A stretch of 64,000 bases of DNA from Paenibacillus sp. J23TS9 (GCF_018403225.1 NZ_BOSG01000001.1:1736001-1800000); one strand, 5' to 3'; counted from the stretch's first letter, positions 24,790 to 34,282 are shown. Translations and numbers: made by a program. Notes: generated from the letters alone by a model not told the origin.

Positions 24790-25710
24790 TTATTCATTGT
24801 CACCATGAAATTTACCATGTTGATGATTATCCATTTGCTGAACCTGTTTACCAGAAAGATCTATCGTATCCGGTGTTGTCGTGTTATAACCCGAAAGGTT
24901 TGCTTGCAGGTGTACAGTCACTTGATGCGCTGTTCCGCTAACGTCTTTACCGGAAATTGTGATGTCAGCTTCTTGATGCTCAATATAGTTCGCATTATTG
25001 ATATCAGCTTTGAAGGAAACCTTCTCAATCTTAATATCTTGCGTCAATTGCAGTGACGAAGCTTGTAGTACATCTCGATTAAATGGAAGTTCTTTCGATG
25101 TATCATCTTTCTTCTCCCCATCGTGCTTCTGATTGGAAGCATGTTTGATCACAAGCGGAGCGATGGCGTTCACGACGGTTGGAATTTGAGAATTATCGAG
25201 CTCGGCTGTAATTTCTTTAGAACCATCTGTCTTCGCATCTACTGCGACATAATCTTTCAAGTTACCTACCAGTGCATCAATAACGGTCTCAACTTGCTGC
25301 GGAATTTGCGGATCTAGCGTTTCTTTTTCATTATTCTTTTTCTTCTCTTTGTCTTGTTGTTTGACATAATATGTTTCATTGCTGCTTGATTTAAGAACGG
25401 TCTGATCTTTCAGCTTATAGAAGTTAACAGATTGTGTTGCACCATTCACTTTTACATCCGCACTGCCGCTCGCTGTCTGTGTGTTAAGACTGATCTTGAA
25501 GTTACCTGCCGCACTGGCAAGAGCATTGCCATTATCCTGCAAAGAAGCGGATGCTTGCACAGCTACATTCTGAATCGTTCTTGTGTTCTTCAACGCAGAT
25601 TTATATGCGTCATATCCGGATGTGCTCGCAAATGCATTTATTCCTGTTGTAATCATCATGACGCTACTAATACCTAGTACGCCGCCTAGCATTAACCATT
25701 TCTTCTTCAT
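24790..25710 (-). CDS. Secreted protein of unknown function heading an ABC/two-component operon
   Basis: A 306-residue exported protein: basic N-terminus, hydrophobic stretch (about 6-27) and AFA-type cleavage site. The mature part is rich in Gln, Asn, Thr and Lys, has a low-complexity charged insert (KQQDKEKKKNNEKE, about 122-135; KHDGEKKDDTSKE, about 205-217), and ends QMDNHQHGKFHGDNE. It resembles LolA/DUF-type lipid-binding-like folds in pattern (alternating strands with repeated amphipathic segments such as TVHLQANLSGY), but I cannot name a family. AGGAGG precedes ATG. As first gene of a unit with ABC exporter and kinase it may be the extracellular sensor or a substrate-binding partner. 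Confidence 0.75.
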   Translation of the reverse strand: MKKKWLMLGGVLGISSVMMITTGINAFASTSGYDAYKSALKNTRTIQNVAVQASASLQDNGNALASAAGNFKISLNTQTASGSADVKVNGATQSVNFYKLKDQTVLKSSSNETYYVKQQDKEKKKNNEKETLDPQIPQQVETVIDALVGNLKDYVAVDAKTDGSKEITAELDNSQIPTVVNAIAPLVIKHASNQKHDGEKKDDTSKELPFNRDVLQASSLQLTQDIKIEKVSFKADINNANYIEHQEADITISGKDVSGTAHQVTVHLQANLSGYNTTTPDTIDLSGKQVQQMDNHQHGKFHGDNE

Positions 25711-25831
25711 GCTTTTTCCTCCTGAAAATAAGAAATTTGTCTTACAAGATCAATGATAGGCAATAAGGATTATAACCTTGTGAAGCATTTATTAAATTAT
25801 TATTAAATCAACATTAGTCGTGAATTTCTCA

Positions 25832-25866
25832 ATAAAAAAGACAACCGTCTAAGACAGCTGCCCTTA
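25832..25866 (-). terminator. Terminator of the MmcQ gene
   Basis: Minus strand: AAGG(G)CAGCTGTC, TTA loop, GACGGTTGTCTT and a T-run (25840-25834). Several G-T pairs but a long stem with a proper T-tail, 49 bases after the stop. Confidence 0.65.
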
Positions 25867-25914
25867 CTTTCTCGTTTGCGTTATGGATTGATCGATGAAA
25901 TTCATCCTAAAGAA

Positions 25915-26280
25915 TCATAGCTTTTGAATTCCCGTGAGAGATTCCCGGAGGCTCTTTGGAAGAGTTTTGACAACCGAATCATAAGAATGGTCAATCATTA
26001 TAAAGACATCCGACTCCGGCAAGGAACCGTCGATGATAATTGTATTCCAGTGTTTTTTGTTCATGTGATAGCCTGGTCGAACGGCCTCATGCTGCTCTCT
26101 CAAGTTTTCCGCAATTACCGGGTCACATTTTAGGTTTAAGAGCCATTGATCCGTTTTGTCCTGAAAAATCAGCGCGAACATTTTACCCGCGATTTTGATC
26201 ACTAATGGATCAGGTCCAAACGGATAATCTTTCGTTGCTCCCTTCTTCAGTAAACAGTATTCGATGATATTGTTATTCAA
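25915..26280 (-). CDS. MmcQ/YjbR-family protein
   Basis: A 121-residue protein of the MmcQ/YjbR family (cytoplasmic, DNA-binding-like fold of unconfirmed role). Family features include the start IIEYCLLKKGATKDYPFGPDPLVIKIAGKMFALIF, then LNLKCDP, RPGYHMNKKHWNTI and the terminal SYDSVVKTLPKSLR. The start is TTG at 26280, seven bases after GAGAGG; no ATG is available. The TTG overlaps by TTGA with the stop of an upstream short ORF (26277-26444), suggesting translational coupling. Terminator at 25832-25866. Confidence 0.88.
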   Translation of the reverse strand: MNNNIIEYCLLKKGATKDYPFGPDPLVIKIAGKMFALIFQDKTDQWLLNLKCDPVIAENLREQHEAVRPGYHMNKKHWNTIIIDGSLPESDVFIMIDHSYDSVVKTLPKSLRESLTGIQKL

Positions 26281-26444
26281 TTCAGTACCTCTCCTTCACC
26301 AATGTTAACAAATTCCTCGTAGCATTTATCATCATTATAACTGAACGTACCTTGACCATTCACTAAAATGTGGTCAATTTTTGGATTGACAAGCATTAGC
26401 CCAGAGATAGACGCGACGTTCTGTACAGGTGCAGATCCTATCAT
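26277..26444 (-). pseudogene. Short ORF (possible gene remnant) overlapping the MmcQ start
   Basis: A 55-residue frame starting at ATG 26444 and ending TGA at 26277, overlapping the TTG start of the MmcQ gene by three bases. No ribosome site precedes the ATG, and the frame is open back to a stop near 26475. The text reads like a real protein C-terminus (LVNPKIDHILVNGQGTFSY, then NDDKCYEEFVNIGEGEVLN). I recognise no family. The best reading is the tail of a truncated gene that once preceded mmcQ-like in the operon; an unusual small protein is the alternative. The rest of 26445-26605 shows only the promoter region of the permease operon. Confidence 0.35.
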
Positions 26445-26605
26445 TAGGTAGATGTGACTGGTTATTATGTAAACTTAATATTTCGAATCTAACGTTTGTT
26501 GACTATAGTATCAAGTTTGTTATCTAGAAGCACCCGATCCTTCTCTTATACAATGAATTTAACAAGTGCAATACAATCGAGAAAACACCGGAAGGAGTGA
26601 CAGAC

Positions 26606-27562
26606 ATGAGCTCTAAAACCGAACAACAAGACAAACGAAAGCGCTTACGAAGCCGTTGGCGCAAACAGGATACGGAACTAACCCTCTTGGCATTGCCGAC
26701 GACGATTTGGTACATACTGTTTTGTTTCTTACCTATGTTCGGGATCATTATTGCCTTCAAAAACTTCAGAATTAGCGGCGGCTTCTTGAGCAATGTGTTT
26801 AACAGTCCATGGGTAGGCTTCAAAAATTTCGAGTTCTTATTCAAGTCGAATGACGCCTGGATCATTATTCGAAACACCATTGGATACAATATTATTTTTA
26901 TCGTTTCAGGCATTGTACTGCCCGTTCTATTCGCTATTATGATCGGATTACTTCACAGCCGCAAAGCAAGTAAAGTCTATCAGACGATGATGTTCCTCCC
27001 CTATTTCCTATCTTGGGTTGTCGTATCTGCTGTAGGCTGGGCGTTCCTAAGCTTTGATAAAGGAATTGTCAATCAAATGCTCGTCAGTATGGGCAGTGAT
27101 CCTGTTAACTGGTACATGGCGCCGGAATACTGGCCTTACCTTCTGGTTTTCTTGAATATCTGGAAAGGCCTGGGCTATGGTATGGTCATCTATCTGGCAA
27201 CGATCACAAGCCTTGACAGCACTTATTATGAAGCAGCTGTTATTGATGGCGCTTCCATTTGGCAGCAGACGAGATTTATTACATTGCCAATGCTCAAGCT
27301 AGTTATCGTCATGATGTTCATTTTGGCAGTTGGACGCATATTCTACACTGATTTTGGCTTATTCTATCAGGTCACGAGAGATTCCAATTCTCTGTTCAAC
27401 GTGTCTACCACCATCGATGTCATGGTGTATAAACAACTGAAAACCGCTACAGTCGGTATGGCATCTGCTGCCGCATTCGTACAGTCCGTTCTGGGTTGTG
27501 CAACGATTTTAACCGCTAACTGGATTGTTCGCAAAATTGATCCAGATAGCGCGATGATGTAA
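26606..27562 (+). CDS. ABC sugar permease, LplB-type
   Basis: A 318-residue membrane protein with six helices and the EAA-type cytoplasmic loop (YYEAAVIDGASIWQQTRFITLPML, about residues 210-233) that contacts the ATPase. The family is the LplB/YtcP polysaccharide or oligosaccharide uptake permease. ATG at 26606 is eight bases after AAGGAG. It forms a pair with the next gene and uses the lipoprotein at 28591 for substrate capture. No ATPase gene is in the cluster; such systems usually share a MsmX-type ATPase encoded elsewhere. Confidence 0.92.
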   Translation: MSSKTEQQDKRKRLRSRWRKQDTELTLLALPTTIWYILFCFLPMFGIIIAFKNFRISGGFLSNVFNSPWVGFKNFEFLFKSNDAWIIIRNTIGYNIIFIVSGIVLPVLFAIMIGLLHSRKASKVYQTMMFLPYFLSWVVVSAVGWAFLSFDKGIVNQMLVSMGSDPVNWYMAPEYWPYLLVFLNIWKGLGYGMVIYLATITSLDSTYYEAAVIDGASIWQQTRFITLPMLKLVIVMMFILAVGRIFYTDFGLFYQVTRDSNSLFNVSTTIDVMVYKQLKTATVGMASAAAFVQSVLGCATILTANWIVRKIDPDSAMM

Positions 27563-27575
27563 GGAGGTAAGGGCG

Positions 27576-28505
27576 ATGGCAACGAGAACGGCTTACGAAA
27601 CGGGCCTTGAGAAATTTAATCGCACAAACAAAGTCGTGAACATTTTTTTCAACCTGATTTTTATCATCTTGGCGCTGATCTGTGTCATACCTGTCGTTGT
27701 TGTTTTATCCATTTCATTTTCCAGTGAAGCATCCATACGTGAGACAGGATATCATCTGTTGCCTGTTGCTTTGTCAGGGGAGGCTTACACCTATATTGTC
27801 AAGCAGGGCGCGATGATTCTGCGGGCGCTCGGTGTATCCGCACTTGTTACAGTAGCTGGTACTGTGCTTGGTGTATTTCTTACCACCTCCATGGGCTATG
27901 TACTTTCTCGCCCAGCATACAAGCTTAAAGGCTTTCTGACCTGGGTGGTATTTATCCCAATGGTATTCAACGGCGGTTTGGTATCCAGTTACTTCATTAA
28001 TACAAATTTATTGGGACTAAAGGACAGTATCTGGTCACTGATTCTACCGCTCGCAGTATCATCGTTCAATGTTATCATTTGTAAAACTTTCTTTAAAAGT
28101 ACGATTCCCGATGGGCTGATTGAATCTGCTGAAATTGATGGCGCGAGCCAGCTTCGAATCTTTTTCTCAATCATCCTACCGATCTCCTTGCCGGTCATTG
28201 CAACCATAGGACTGTTTCTCTGCTTCGCTTATTGGAATGACTGGTTCCAATCGATGCTGTATATCGATAACCAAAACCTATATTCTCTGCAAGCACTGCT
28301 TAACAGCTTAATGAGCAACGTAGATGCACTCGCCAAGAATGCCGCAAGTATGGGCGTTAGCTACGCAGTACTTGTCACAACGATGCCGAAGGAATCTGCC
28401 CGCATGGCTGTAGCCATTCTAATTGTTCTGCCTGTAGCTTTCGCCTACCCTTTCTTCCAGAAATATTTTATTTCTGGACTAACGATCGGTGCTGTCAAAG
28501 GATGA
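27576..28505 (+). CDS. ABC sugar permease, YtcP/CarB-type
   Basis: A 309-residue permease, partner of the gene before (13-base gap, AAGGAGG upstream). EAA loop is ESAEIDGASQLRIFFSIILPISLPV (about residues 185-209). It has the long final cytoplasmic stretch of this subfamily and ends FQKYFISGLTIGAVKG, the standard C-terminus. Together with 26606-27562 it forms the membrane channel of an oligosaccharide importer. Confidence 0.93.
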   Translation: MATRTAYETGLEKFNRTNKVVNIFFNLIFIILALICVIPVVVVLSISFSSEASIRETGYHLLPVALSGEAYTYIVKQGAMILRALGVSALVTVAGTVLGVFLTTSMGYVLSRPAYKLKGFLTWVVFIPMVFNGGLVSSYFINTNLLGLKDSIWSLILPLAVSSFNVIICKTFFKSTIPDGLIESAEIDGASQLRIFFSIILPISLPVIATIGLFLCFAYWNDWFQSMLYIDNQNLYSLQALLNSLMSNVDALAKNAASMGVSYAVLVTTMPKESARMAVAILIVLPVAFAYPFFQKYFISGLTIGAVKG

Positions 28506-28512
28506 TGACGAA

Positions 28513-28536
28513 ATAAGCCAAGCAAACTTGGTTTAT
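28513..28536 (+). other. Intercistronic hairpin between permease and binding protein
   Basis: ATAAGCCAAG (28513-28522), CAAA loop, CTTGGTTTAT (28527-28536); ten pairs including one G-T, no T-tail. Such hairpins between permease and binding-protein genes often protect or separate the abundant binding-protein mRNA; that role is inference. Confidence 0.5.
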
Positions 28537-28590
28537 GATAGATCACTGTACAACTCTTACGGTGATATAAATTCATAAGGGGGAAATGGA

Positions 28591-30096
28591 ATGAAGAAAT
28601 CTTTTAAGTTCATCTCTACGCTTTGTGCTCTGACATTGGTAACTACGTTAGCAGCTTGTGGCGGCTCGAAGTCAGGATCTACGACCGATGGATCTGCGAC
28701 AGATAGTTCTACGAAGACAACAGACACATCAAAGGACACTACAACAGCCAGTAAGGATATTCCGACTTTGGTCTGGTGGACCATCGGCGGCCAAGTGCCT
28801 AATAACTTCAGCAAAGCTATTGATGCCATGAATGCATACACAGCTGAGAAGATTGGTGTGAAAATTGACATCAAGGTAGCCAGCTGGGGTGAATGGGACA
28901 CGAAAATAAACACCATTGTGAATACTGGCGAACCATTCGACATTATGTTCACAAACAGCGGTAAATACAGCAAGCAAGTGGCTATGGGTGCTCTTGCCGA
29001 TATCACCGATCTGGTTCAAAGTGAAACACCTGACTTATACAAAGTGATTCCTGAAAAGGTATGGGAAGGTACAAAGATTGGCGGCAAGTATTATTCCGTT
29101 CCTACTTATAAGGATTCAGCATTAACGCAGTATTGGGTATACGATGATAAATATGTGCAAAAGTACAATATTGATATCAACAATATCAAAACACTGCAGG
29201 ATCTTGATAAGCCTCTGCACGCCATGAAGGCTGAAGGCAAGAGCTTCTATCCATTGCCGATGACGCAAGGCGAAGGCTTGAACGGTTTCTTAAACGAGTA
29301 TGACGATTTAACACTGGGCTTCCCTCCGGTTGGCGTAAAAGCTGACGATGCATCACGCACGGTTGTCTCGGTTCTCGAGCAGCCCGATGTGATGGCTAAT
29401 CTGAAACTTTTGCATCAATGGTATAAAGATGGCATCATCAACCCGGATGCTCCGACGAAAACGGAGAACGAAAAAGGAAGAGCCTTCTTTGCAGCACAGG
29501 CATTCCCTGGAGCAGAAGTAGGCTGGCAAATCAATGATGCTGTTCAAAAGTATGATATGGTTCAGCATTATGGACCTATTTATTCAACGAGTACGATCCA
29601 AGGGTCCCTGAATGCAATTTCGGCGAATTCGAAATATAAGAAGGAAGCATTGAAATACCTCGAACTAGTCAACACAGATCCGAAACTGCGCAATATGCTG
29701 GCATTCGGTGAGTTAGGCGTAGACTACAAAAACGTCGATGGTGAAAAGGTTATTGAGCGTACTTCCGATACTTGGCCGCTGGCTGCCTACACACAAGGTA
29801 CATTCTTTAATCTAGCAGTTACAAAAGGGGCTCCTGAAGATCAATGGGAACAGGTTAAAAAGCTGAATGATGCAGCAACCTCTTCTACTGTCCTTGGCTT
29901 TGCACTAGACATCAGCAATCTTCAGACAGAAGTGGCCAATTGCCAAGCAGTATGGGATAAATACAAATATGAACTCATCACAGGAGCATCCGATCCGGAG
30001 AAAATGGTTCCGAAGATTACAGCTGAGTTAAAGTCCGCTGGTATGGACGCGATCATGAAAGCCGCTCAAGAGCAAATTAATAATTATTTCAAGTAG
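28591..30096 (+). CDS. Extracellular solute-binding lipoprotein, LplA-type
   Basis: A 501-residue lipoprotein. The signal ends in the lipobox LAAC (Cys about 22), followed by a Ser/Thr/Asp linker and the mature binding domain (TLVWWTIGGQVPNNFSKAIDAMNAYTAEKIGVKIDIK...). Family-specific late parts are TSSTVLGFALDISNLQTEVANCQAVWDKYKYELITGASDPEKMVPKI. It captures an oligosaccharide for the permease pair just upstream (same strand). Terminator at 30110-30147. Confidence 0.93.
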   Translation: MKKSFKFISTLCALTLVTTLAACGGSKSGSTTDGSATDSSTKTTDTSKDTTTASKDIPTLVWWTIGGQVPNNFSKAIDAMNAYTAEKIGVKIDIKVASWGEWDTKINTIVNTGEPFDIMFTNSGKYSKQVAMGALADITDLVQSETPDLYKVIPEKVWEGTKIGGKYYSVPTYKDSALTQYWVYDDKYVQKYNIDINNIKTLQDLDKPLHAMKAEGKSFYPLPMTQGEGLNGFLNEYDDLTLGFPPVGVKADDASRTVVSVLEQPDVMANLKLLHQWYKDGIINPDAPTKTENEKGRAFFAAQAFPGAEVGWQINDAVQKYDMVQHYGPIYSTSTIQGSLNAISANSKYKKEALKYLELVNTDPKLRNMLAFGELGVDYKNVDGEKVIERTSDTWPLAAYTQGTFFNLAVTKGAPEDQWEQVKKLNDAATSSTVLGFALDISNLQTEVANCQAVWDKYKYELITGASDPEKMVPKITAELKSAGMDAIMKAAQEQINNYFK

Positions 30097-30109
30097 ATTA
30101 CTTTCATGC

Positions 30110-30147
30110 GCATCCCTTATTGAGACATTCTGTAAGGGATGCTTTTT
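30110..30147 (+). terminator. Terminator of the permease and binding-protein operon
   Basis: GCATCCCTTA (30110-30119), 13-base loop, TAAGGGATGC (30133-30142), then TTTTT. Confidence 0.92.
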
Positions 30148-30232
30148 CCTATCTATGAAGCTTCGCTTAATCATGTTAAAGTGGTATGGTAAATGCTTAC
30201 TTTAGGGCGACCTACTGCAATTGAGGTGTCGT

Positions 30233-31996
30233 ATGAGCTCTTTTTTGCAAATCAAAATTTATCGTCAAAAGTTTATTGCTTATGTCATCTTCGTTTTGAC
30301 CATTGGAATCGCACTTGGCATTTTGACCTGTGCAATGCTGCTGAATCAATGGGTTGGTGATGCCCGTATAGAGGCAACCAACGCTTTCGCCGGTGTAGAG
30401 AATGAGCTGCAGTATGATGCCGACCGAATTGAGGCTTACATGCAGCGTATATACTCCAATCACAGTCTGATGGATGATGTTCATAGTTATTCAAGCAGCA
30501 GTGTTGAAGGCTACTTAACCAGCAGACTGCAGAACAGTCAATTCTCACAACCGCTGGTATCCTTCCCGGAGGATATTAAAACCTATCTGTACAGCTGGGC
30601 GCAAGGTGAAATTACGCAGATTAGCCTGCATACCAACCAATACGGCAATGTTGTACGCTTTACTGACAACGGAAATACGAGCTTCATGTTCGGTCTTCCA
30701 AATACAGATGAAGCTTTTCACGATACCCTATTAAAAGGATTCGTATATCGCAAGAAACTATCAGATCCAACAGTAGGATCACAGGAATTCGGAGAGCTGC
30801 GTTTCTTGGTCAGCAGTGATCAAATCTTTAAATCCATACAAACTTATCGATTTGGCAAGGCTGCTGCAGTCAGTGCTTCCGGCGACATATACCTTATCGG
30901 TAATGAACAGGACCAAGAATTAAAGGAACTGTCCCGTATGGCGGCGGCGAATGGACAAAGTCATGGTTTTATTTCAAAGGGTCTTTTTAAGCATATATTT
31001 TTTGTCACCTTCCCCTCCACCAAGTTTAATTTCAAGTTCGTTAGCATCGTTGATTTATCTATGCTGATTCGTCAGCATGCCAGGATGCTGCTTACCATCT
31101 TTCTGATCATAATAACAACCATGATTAGCGTACTGCTGCTCATTGTGTACAATATGCGTGATGATGCCCGCTTTCTGCACCGCATTATTCAATCGATCGG
31201 ACGCGTGAAAACAGCGAATTTCACACCTAATCGCCCTGCTCGTTATCGCCGCAATGAATACGGCATGATCGCGAGGGAATTAGACGATATGATACAGCAA
31301 TTAGATAAGCATATTCGTAACGAATATTTGCTTAAGCTAAAACAGCAAGAAACTGAAATGAAAGCGCTTCAGCACCAGATTAATCCTCACTTTCTGTACA
31401 ATACATTAGAGGTTATCCGCTCCACTGCTCTTGTTAACCAGGACAGGGATACCGCTGATGCCATTGCTACCTTGGGTGCGCTCTATCGTGAAATTGTCAA
31501 AAAAGAGAATATTATTTCGATTGCCAGTGAGCTGGAATTGCTGCAAAAGTACTTGGAGATTATGGAGTTTAAGTATCCGGAGCGTTTTTATTATCAAGTC
31601 AATGTCGAACCGGCGTTACTCTCGATCCCTACCGTAAAATTCTGGATGCAGCCTTTGGCTGAGAATTTTTTCATCCATGGCTTTATCGCCAGCAAAGAGT
31701 TGAACCTGTATGTCGTTAATGGCTGGGAAGCTGAAGACCATTATGTATTGGAATTCGTGGATAATGGGCGTGGTATTCATGAAGAACGCTTAAATACTGT
31801 TCGAAGCACCCTCTCGAGCCATGATGATACTTCTTCCAAGAGTATCGGTCTACGCAACGTAAACACCCGTCTTCATTTCTTCTATGGGAACAGCTACTCT
31901 ATAAAAATTGAAAATAATGAGGAAGCTGGAGTCAAGATTTCGGTACGGATATCAAAAGAGGTGATTGAACATGTACAAGCTGATGATTGTGGATGA
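30233..31996 (+). CDS. YesM-type sensor histidine kinase
   Basis: A 587-residue kinase. Helix about 14-37, a 240-residue extracellular sensor, second helix about 282-307, HAMP-like region, then the His_kinase (PF06580) motif HQINPHFLYNTLEVIRS (about 381-397) and HATPase motifs (DNGRGIHEERL, SIGLRNVNTRLHFFYG). ATG at 30233 follows GAGGTG; a TTG at 30221 is poorer. It overlaps the regulator gene by 26 bases. YesM/YesN pairs sense extracellular oligosaccharides and drive the neighbouring uptake genes. Confidence 0.93.
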   Translation: MSSFLQIKIYRQKFIAYVIFVLTIGIALGILTCAMLLNQWVGDARIEATNAFAGVENELQYDADRIEAYMQRIYSNHSLMDDVHSYSSSSVEGYLTSRLQNSQFSQPLVSFPEDIKTYLYSWAQGEITQISLHTNQYGNVVRFTDNGNTSFMFGLPNTDEAFHDTLLKGFVYRKKLSDPTVGSQEFGELRFLVSSDQIFKSIQTYRFGKAAAVSASGDIYLIGNEQDQELKELSRMAAANGQSHGFISKGLFKHIFFVTFPSTKFNFKFVSIVDLSMLIRQHARMLLTIFLIIITTMISVLLLIVYNMRDDARFLHRIIQSIGRVKTANFTPNRPARYRRNEYGMIARELDDMIQQLDKHIRNEYLLKLKQQETEMKALQHQINPHFLYNTLEVIRSTALVNQDRDTADAIATLGALYREIVKKENIISIASELELLQKYLEIMEFKYPERFYYQVNVEPALLSIPTVKFWMQPLAENFFIHGFIASKELNLYVVNGWEAEDHYVLEFVDNGRGIHEERLNTVRSTLSSHDDTSSKSIGLRNVNTRLHFFYGNSYSIKIENNEEAGVKISVRISKEVIEHVQADDCG

Positions 31997-32732
31997 CGAA
32001 CCTCAGATTTTGGAGGGGATGAAGCGAATCCTGGACTGGAAACAATACGGCTTCGGCCGGATCGATACCTGCGAGTCTACGCAGGAGGCCATATCCAAGA
32101 TCATAGACCTTATGCCGGATGTCGCCATTTTTGATGTTTGCATTGGCAAGAATCTTGGGTACGAAGCGATCTGCAGACTCAATGAACTTCAAATTCCTAC
32201 GAAATATGTTATTATGAGCGGCTATAGTGAATTTAAGTATGCCCAAGAAGCCATCCGCTGTGGAGTCAAAGACTATCTGCTCAAGCCTGTAGAACGTCCG
32301 AAGCTACAACAAGTTATTGAGAAGATTATTGTTGAAGATCTGGGTGGTACGATAGGCAATAAGGGCAGCGAGCGTTTGAACAAGGATCCGGTACTGGATG
32401 TCAGCTATGATAGCCTATCCAAGCTAGTCAACCGTATTCTGCTGATGATCAAGACGGAGCATGCTCAGAATATTACCTTGAAATCAGTGGCAGAACGCTT
32501 TCAGATGAACAGTACCTACCTTGGGCAATTATTTCTTAAGGAAACCGAAATGAAATTTTCAGAATACCTCATGGCTTACCGTATGCTGCTCGCACAAGAA
32601 AGAATTCAATCGACAGATGAGAAGATTTCTTATATCGCGCTATCTGTTGGATACAATAATCTCAATTATTTTTATACACACTTTCAAAGCTTTTTCGGAA
32701 AATCCCCCTCTGATCTGCGGGGAAAAGGTTAA
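31971..32732 (+). CDS. YesN-type response regulator (receiver plus AraC HTH)
   Basis: A 253-residue regulator: receiver (about 2-120, phosphoacceptor Asp 55 in VAIFDVCIG, conserved Lys in YLLKPVERP) joined directly to an AraC HTH pair (TLKSVAERFQMNSTYLGQLFLKETEMKFSEYL, then KISYIALSVGYNNLNYFYTHFQSFFGKSPSDLR). It lacks the long middle domain of full-size YesN proteins (around 500 residues). It should activate the sugar-uptake operons on either side. Confidence 0.93.
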   Translation: MYKLMIVDDEPQILEGMKRILDWKQYGFGRIDTCESTQEAISKIIDLMPDVAIFDVCIGKNLGYEAICRLNELQIPTKYVIMSGYSEFKYAQEAIRCGVKDYLLKPVERPKLQQVIEKIIVEDLGGTIGNKGSERLNKDPVLDVSYDSLSKLVNRILLMIKTEHAQNITLKSVAERFQMNSTYLGQLFLKETEMKFSEYLMAYRMLLAQERIQSTDEKISYIALSVGYNNLNYFYTHFQSFFGKSPSDLRGKG

Positions 32733-32761
32733 CAACGAACACGGCGGAAAGGAGGATATCG

Positions 32762-34282
32762 ATGCTGATGCGCTCTAGACACAGATATATCTTCATGACA
32801 ATCAGCCTCATCCTGCTGCTCACAATAAATATGACTGGCTGTTCCCGGCAGCCTAGCAAAAATAACTACGATAAATATGGTGGCGACCCCGTCAATCTGA
32901 TTTATTACACGATTGGAGAGCCCGACAAAGACCTGCAGCTCGTAAATGATAAGATCAATGAAATCATGGCTCCTAAAATTGGTGTAACGATCACCTATAT
33001 CAAGGTAGGCTGGCAAGAGTATGAAGATCGGCTGAACACGCTTATATCCGCAGGAAGCCCTTTCGATATTGCTTTTGCACCCAATTATGCAGCCACCGCA
33101 ATGCGCGGAGCATGGCTGAAACTTGATGATTACCTTACGAGTCTGGGCAAAGATTTATACGACAACATTGACCCGACTTTTTGGCAAGGGGTACGAATGA
33201 ACGATGGGGGCATTTACGGAGTACCGACCAATAAAGAGCTGGCCGTACGTGATCATTGGATGTATCCTGCTTCAATAGTAAAAAAGCACAATATCGACAT
33301 TACCAAATACAACACTCTGGAATCACTTGAACCGTTGCTCCGTATGATTAGACAGGAAGAGCCGTCATACATACCCATGGAATTGGATCAGGATTCACAA
33401 AATTTCTTCGCTCTTTATGGCTATGAATATGTTGTGAACAATAAAGTTCCCTTGATGGTGAAATCTCTGGACCCGAGCGCTAAGGTCGTGAATATCTTCG
33501 AAACAAAGGAAGCACGGCAGGTATTAGACACTTTACGTCGTTATTATAAGGAGGGCTTCATTAATAAGGATGCAGCGCTACGGGAGCCTGGCGGACTTAA
33601 GCGTGGGGCTAAAGTGTTCTGGAAATCCTCAGGTGGCGGCCCGCTCTCGGAGACGACTTGGAGTAAGGATCGCGGCTACAAGGTTGTATCGAATCCCGTA
33701 ACCCCCACCGTCGTTACCACAGAATCCGTCCGTGGAGGCATCATGGCTGTTAATGCCAACACCAAGCATCCCGTTGAGTGTATTAAGTTTCTGAATCTAC
33801 TCAATACCGACCCTGAAATACGAAACTTATTTAATTACGGTATTGAAGGAGTCCACTACACGCTGGATGAACATGGGCAAGTAGCCCCCATTCCTAGCAA
33901 AGACAGCCACGGTGACCCGATCCCGGATGCGCCAGCCAGCTATGCAGGAGTACAATACACTCAGGGCAACTGGTTTATACTGAAAACCATGGGCGGTGAT
34001 AATCCGGAACCTCTCGATAAATGGGATCAATTCCGCAAATACAACGCAGAAGTAATCAAGTCATCCGTGCTCGGTTTTACTCCTGATCTCTCCAAGTTGA
34101 CCGCCCAAACCGATAACATCGAGATGATTTGGAAGAAATACTATCCCAGTCTCATGACTGGCTCAGTCGATGTGGACATGATCCTCCCCAAATTTAACGA
34201 GGAGCTCAAGCTAGCAGGCATCGACGAGATACGGCAAGAAGTGCAAAAGCAACTGGATGCGTGGCGTGGCGCAAATAGGTAA
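32762..34282 (+). CDS. Second extracellular solute-binding lipoprotein
   Basis: A 506-residue lipoprotein with a lipobox-type NMTGC (Cys about 29) after a membrane signal, and a binding domain related to but clearly diverged from 28591-30096 (shared patterns: VNLIYYTIGEPDKD, EYEDRLNTLISAGSPFDIAFA, KSSVLGFTPDLSKLTAQTDNIEMIWKKYYPSLMTGSVD). AAGGAGG precedes ATG. It follows the YesN-type gene by 29 bases in the same unit and may serve as the sensor partner of the kinase or as an alternative ligand receptor for the permease pair. Terminator at 34312-34356. Confidence 0.9.
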   Translation: MLMRSRHRYIFMTISLILLLTINMTGCSRQPSKNNYDKYGGDPVNLIYYTIGEPDKDLQLVNDKINEIMAPKIGVTITYIKVGWQEYEDRLNTLISAGSPFDIAFAPNYAATAMRGAWLKLDDYLTSLGKDLYDNIDPTFWQGVRMNDGGIYGVPTNKELAVRDHWMYPASIVKKHNIDITKYNTLESLEPLLRMIRQEEPSYIPMELDQDSQNFFALYGYEYVVNNKVPLMVKSLDPSAKVVNIFETKEARQVLDTLRRYYKEGFINKDAALREPGGLKRGAKVFWKSSGGGPLSETTWSKDRGYKVVSNPVTPTVVTTESVRGGIMAVNANTKHPVECIKFLNLLNTDPEIRNLFNYGIEGVHYTLDEHGQVAPIPSKDSHGDPIPDAPASYAGVQYTQGNWFILKTMGGDNPEPLDKWDQFRKYNAEVIKSSVLGFTPDLSKLTAQTDNIEMIWKKYYPSLMTGSVDVDMILPKFNEELKLAGIDEIRQEVQKQLDAWRGANR

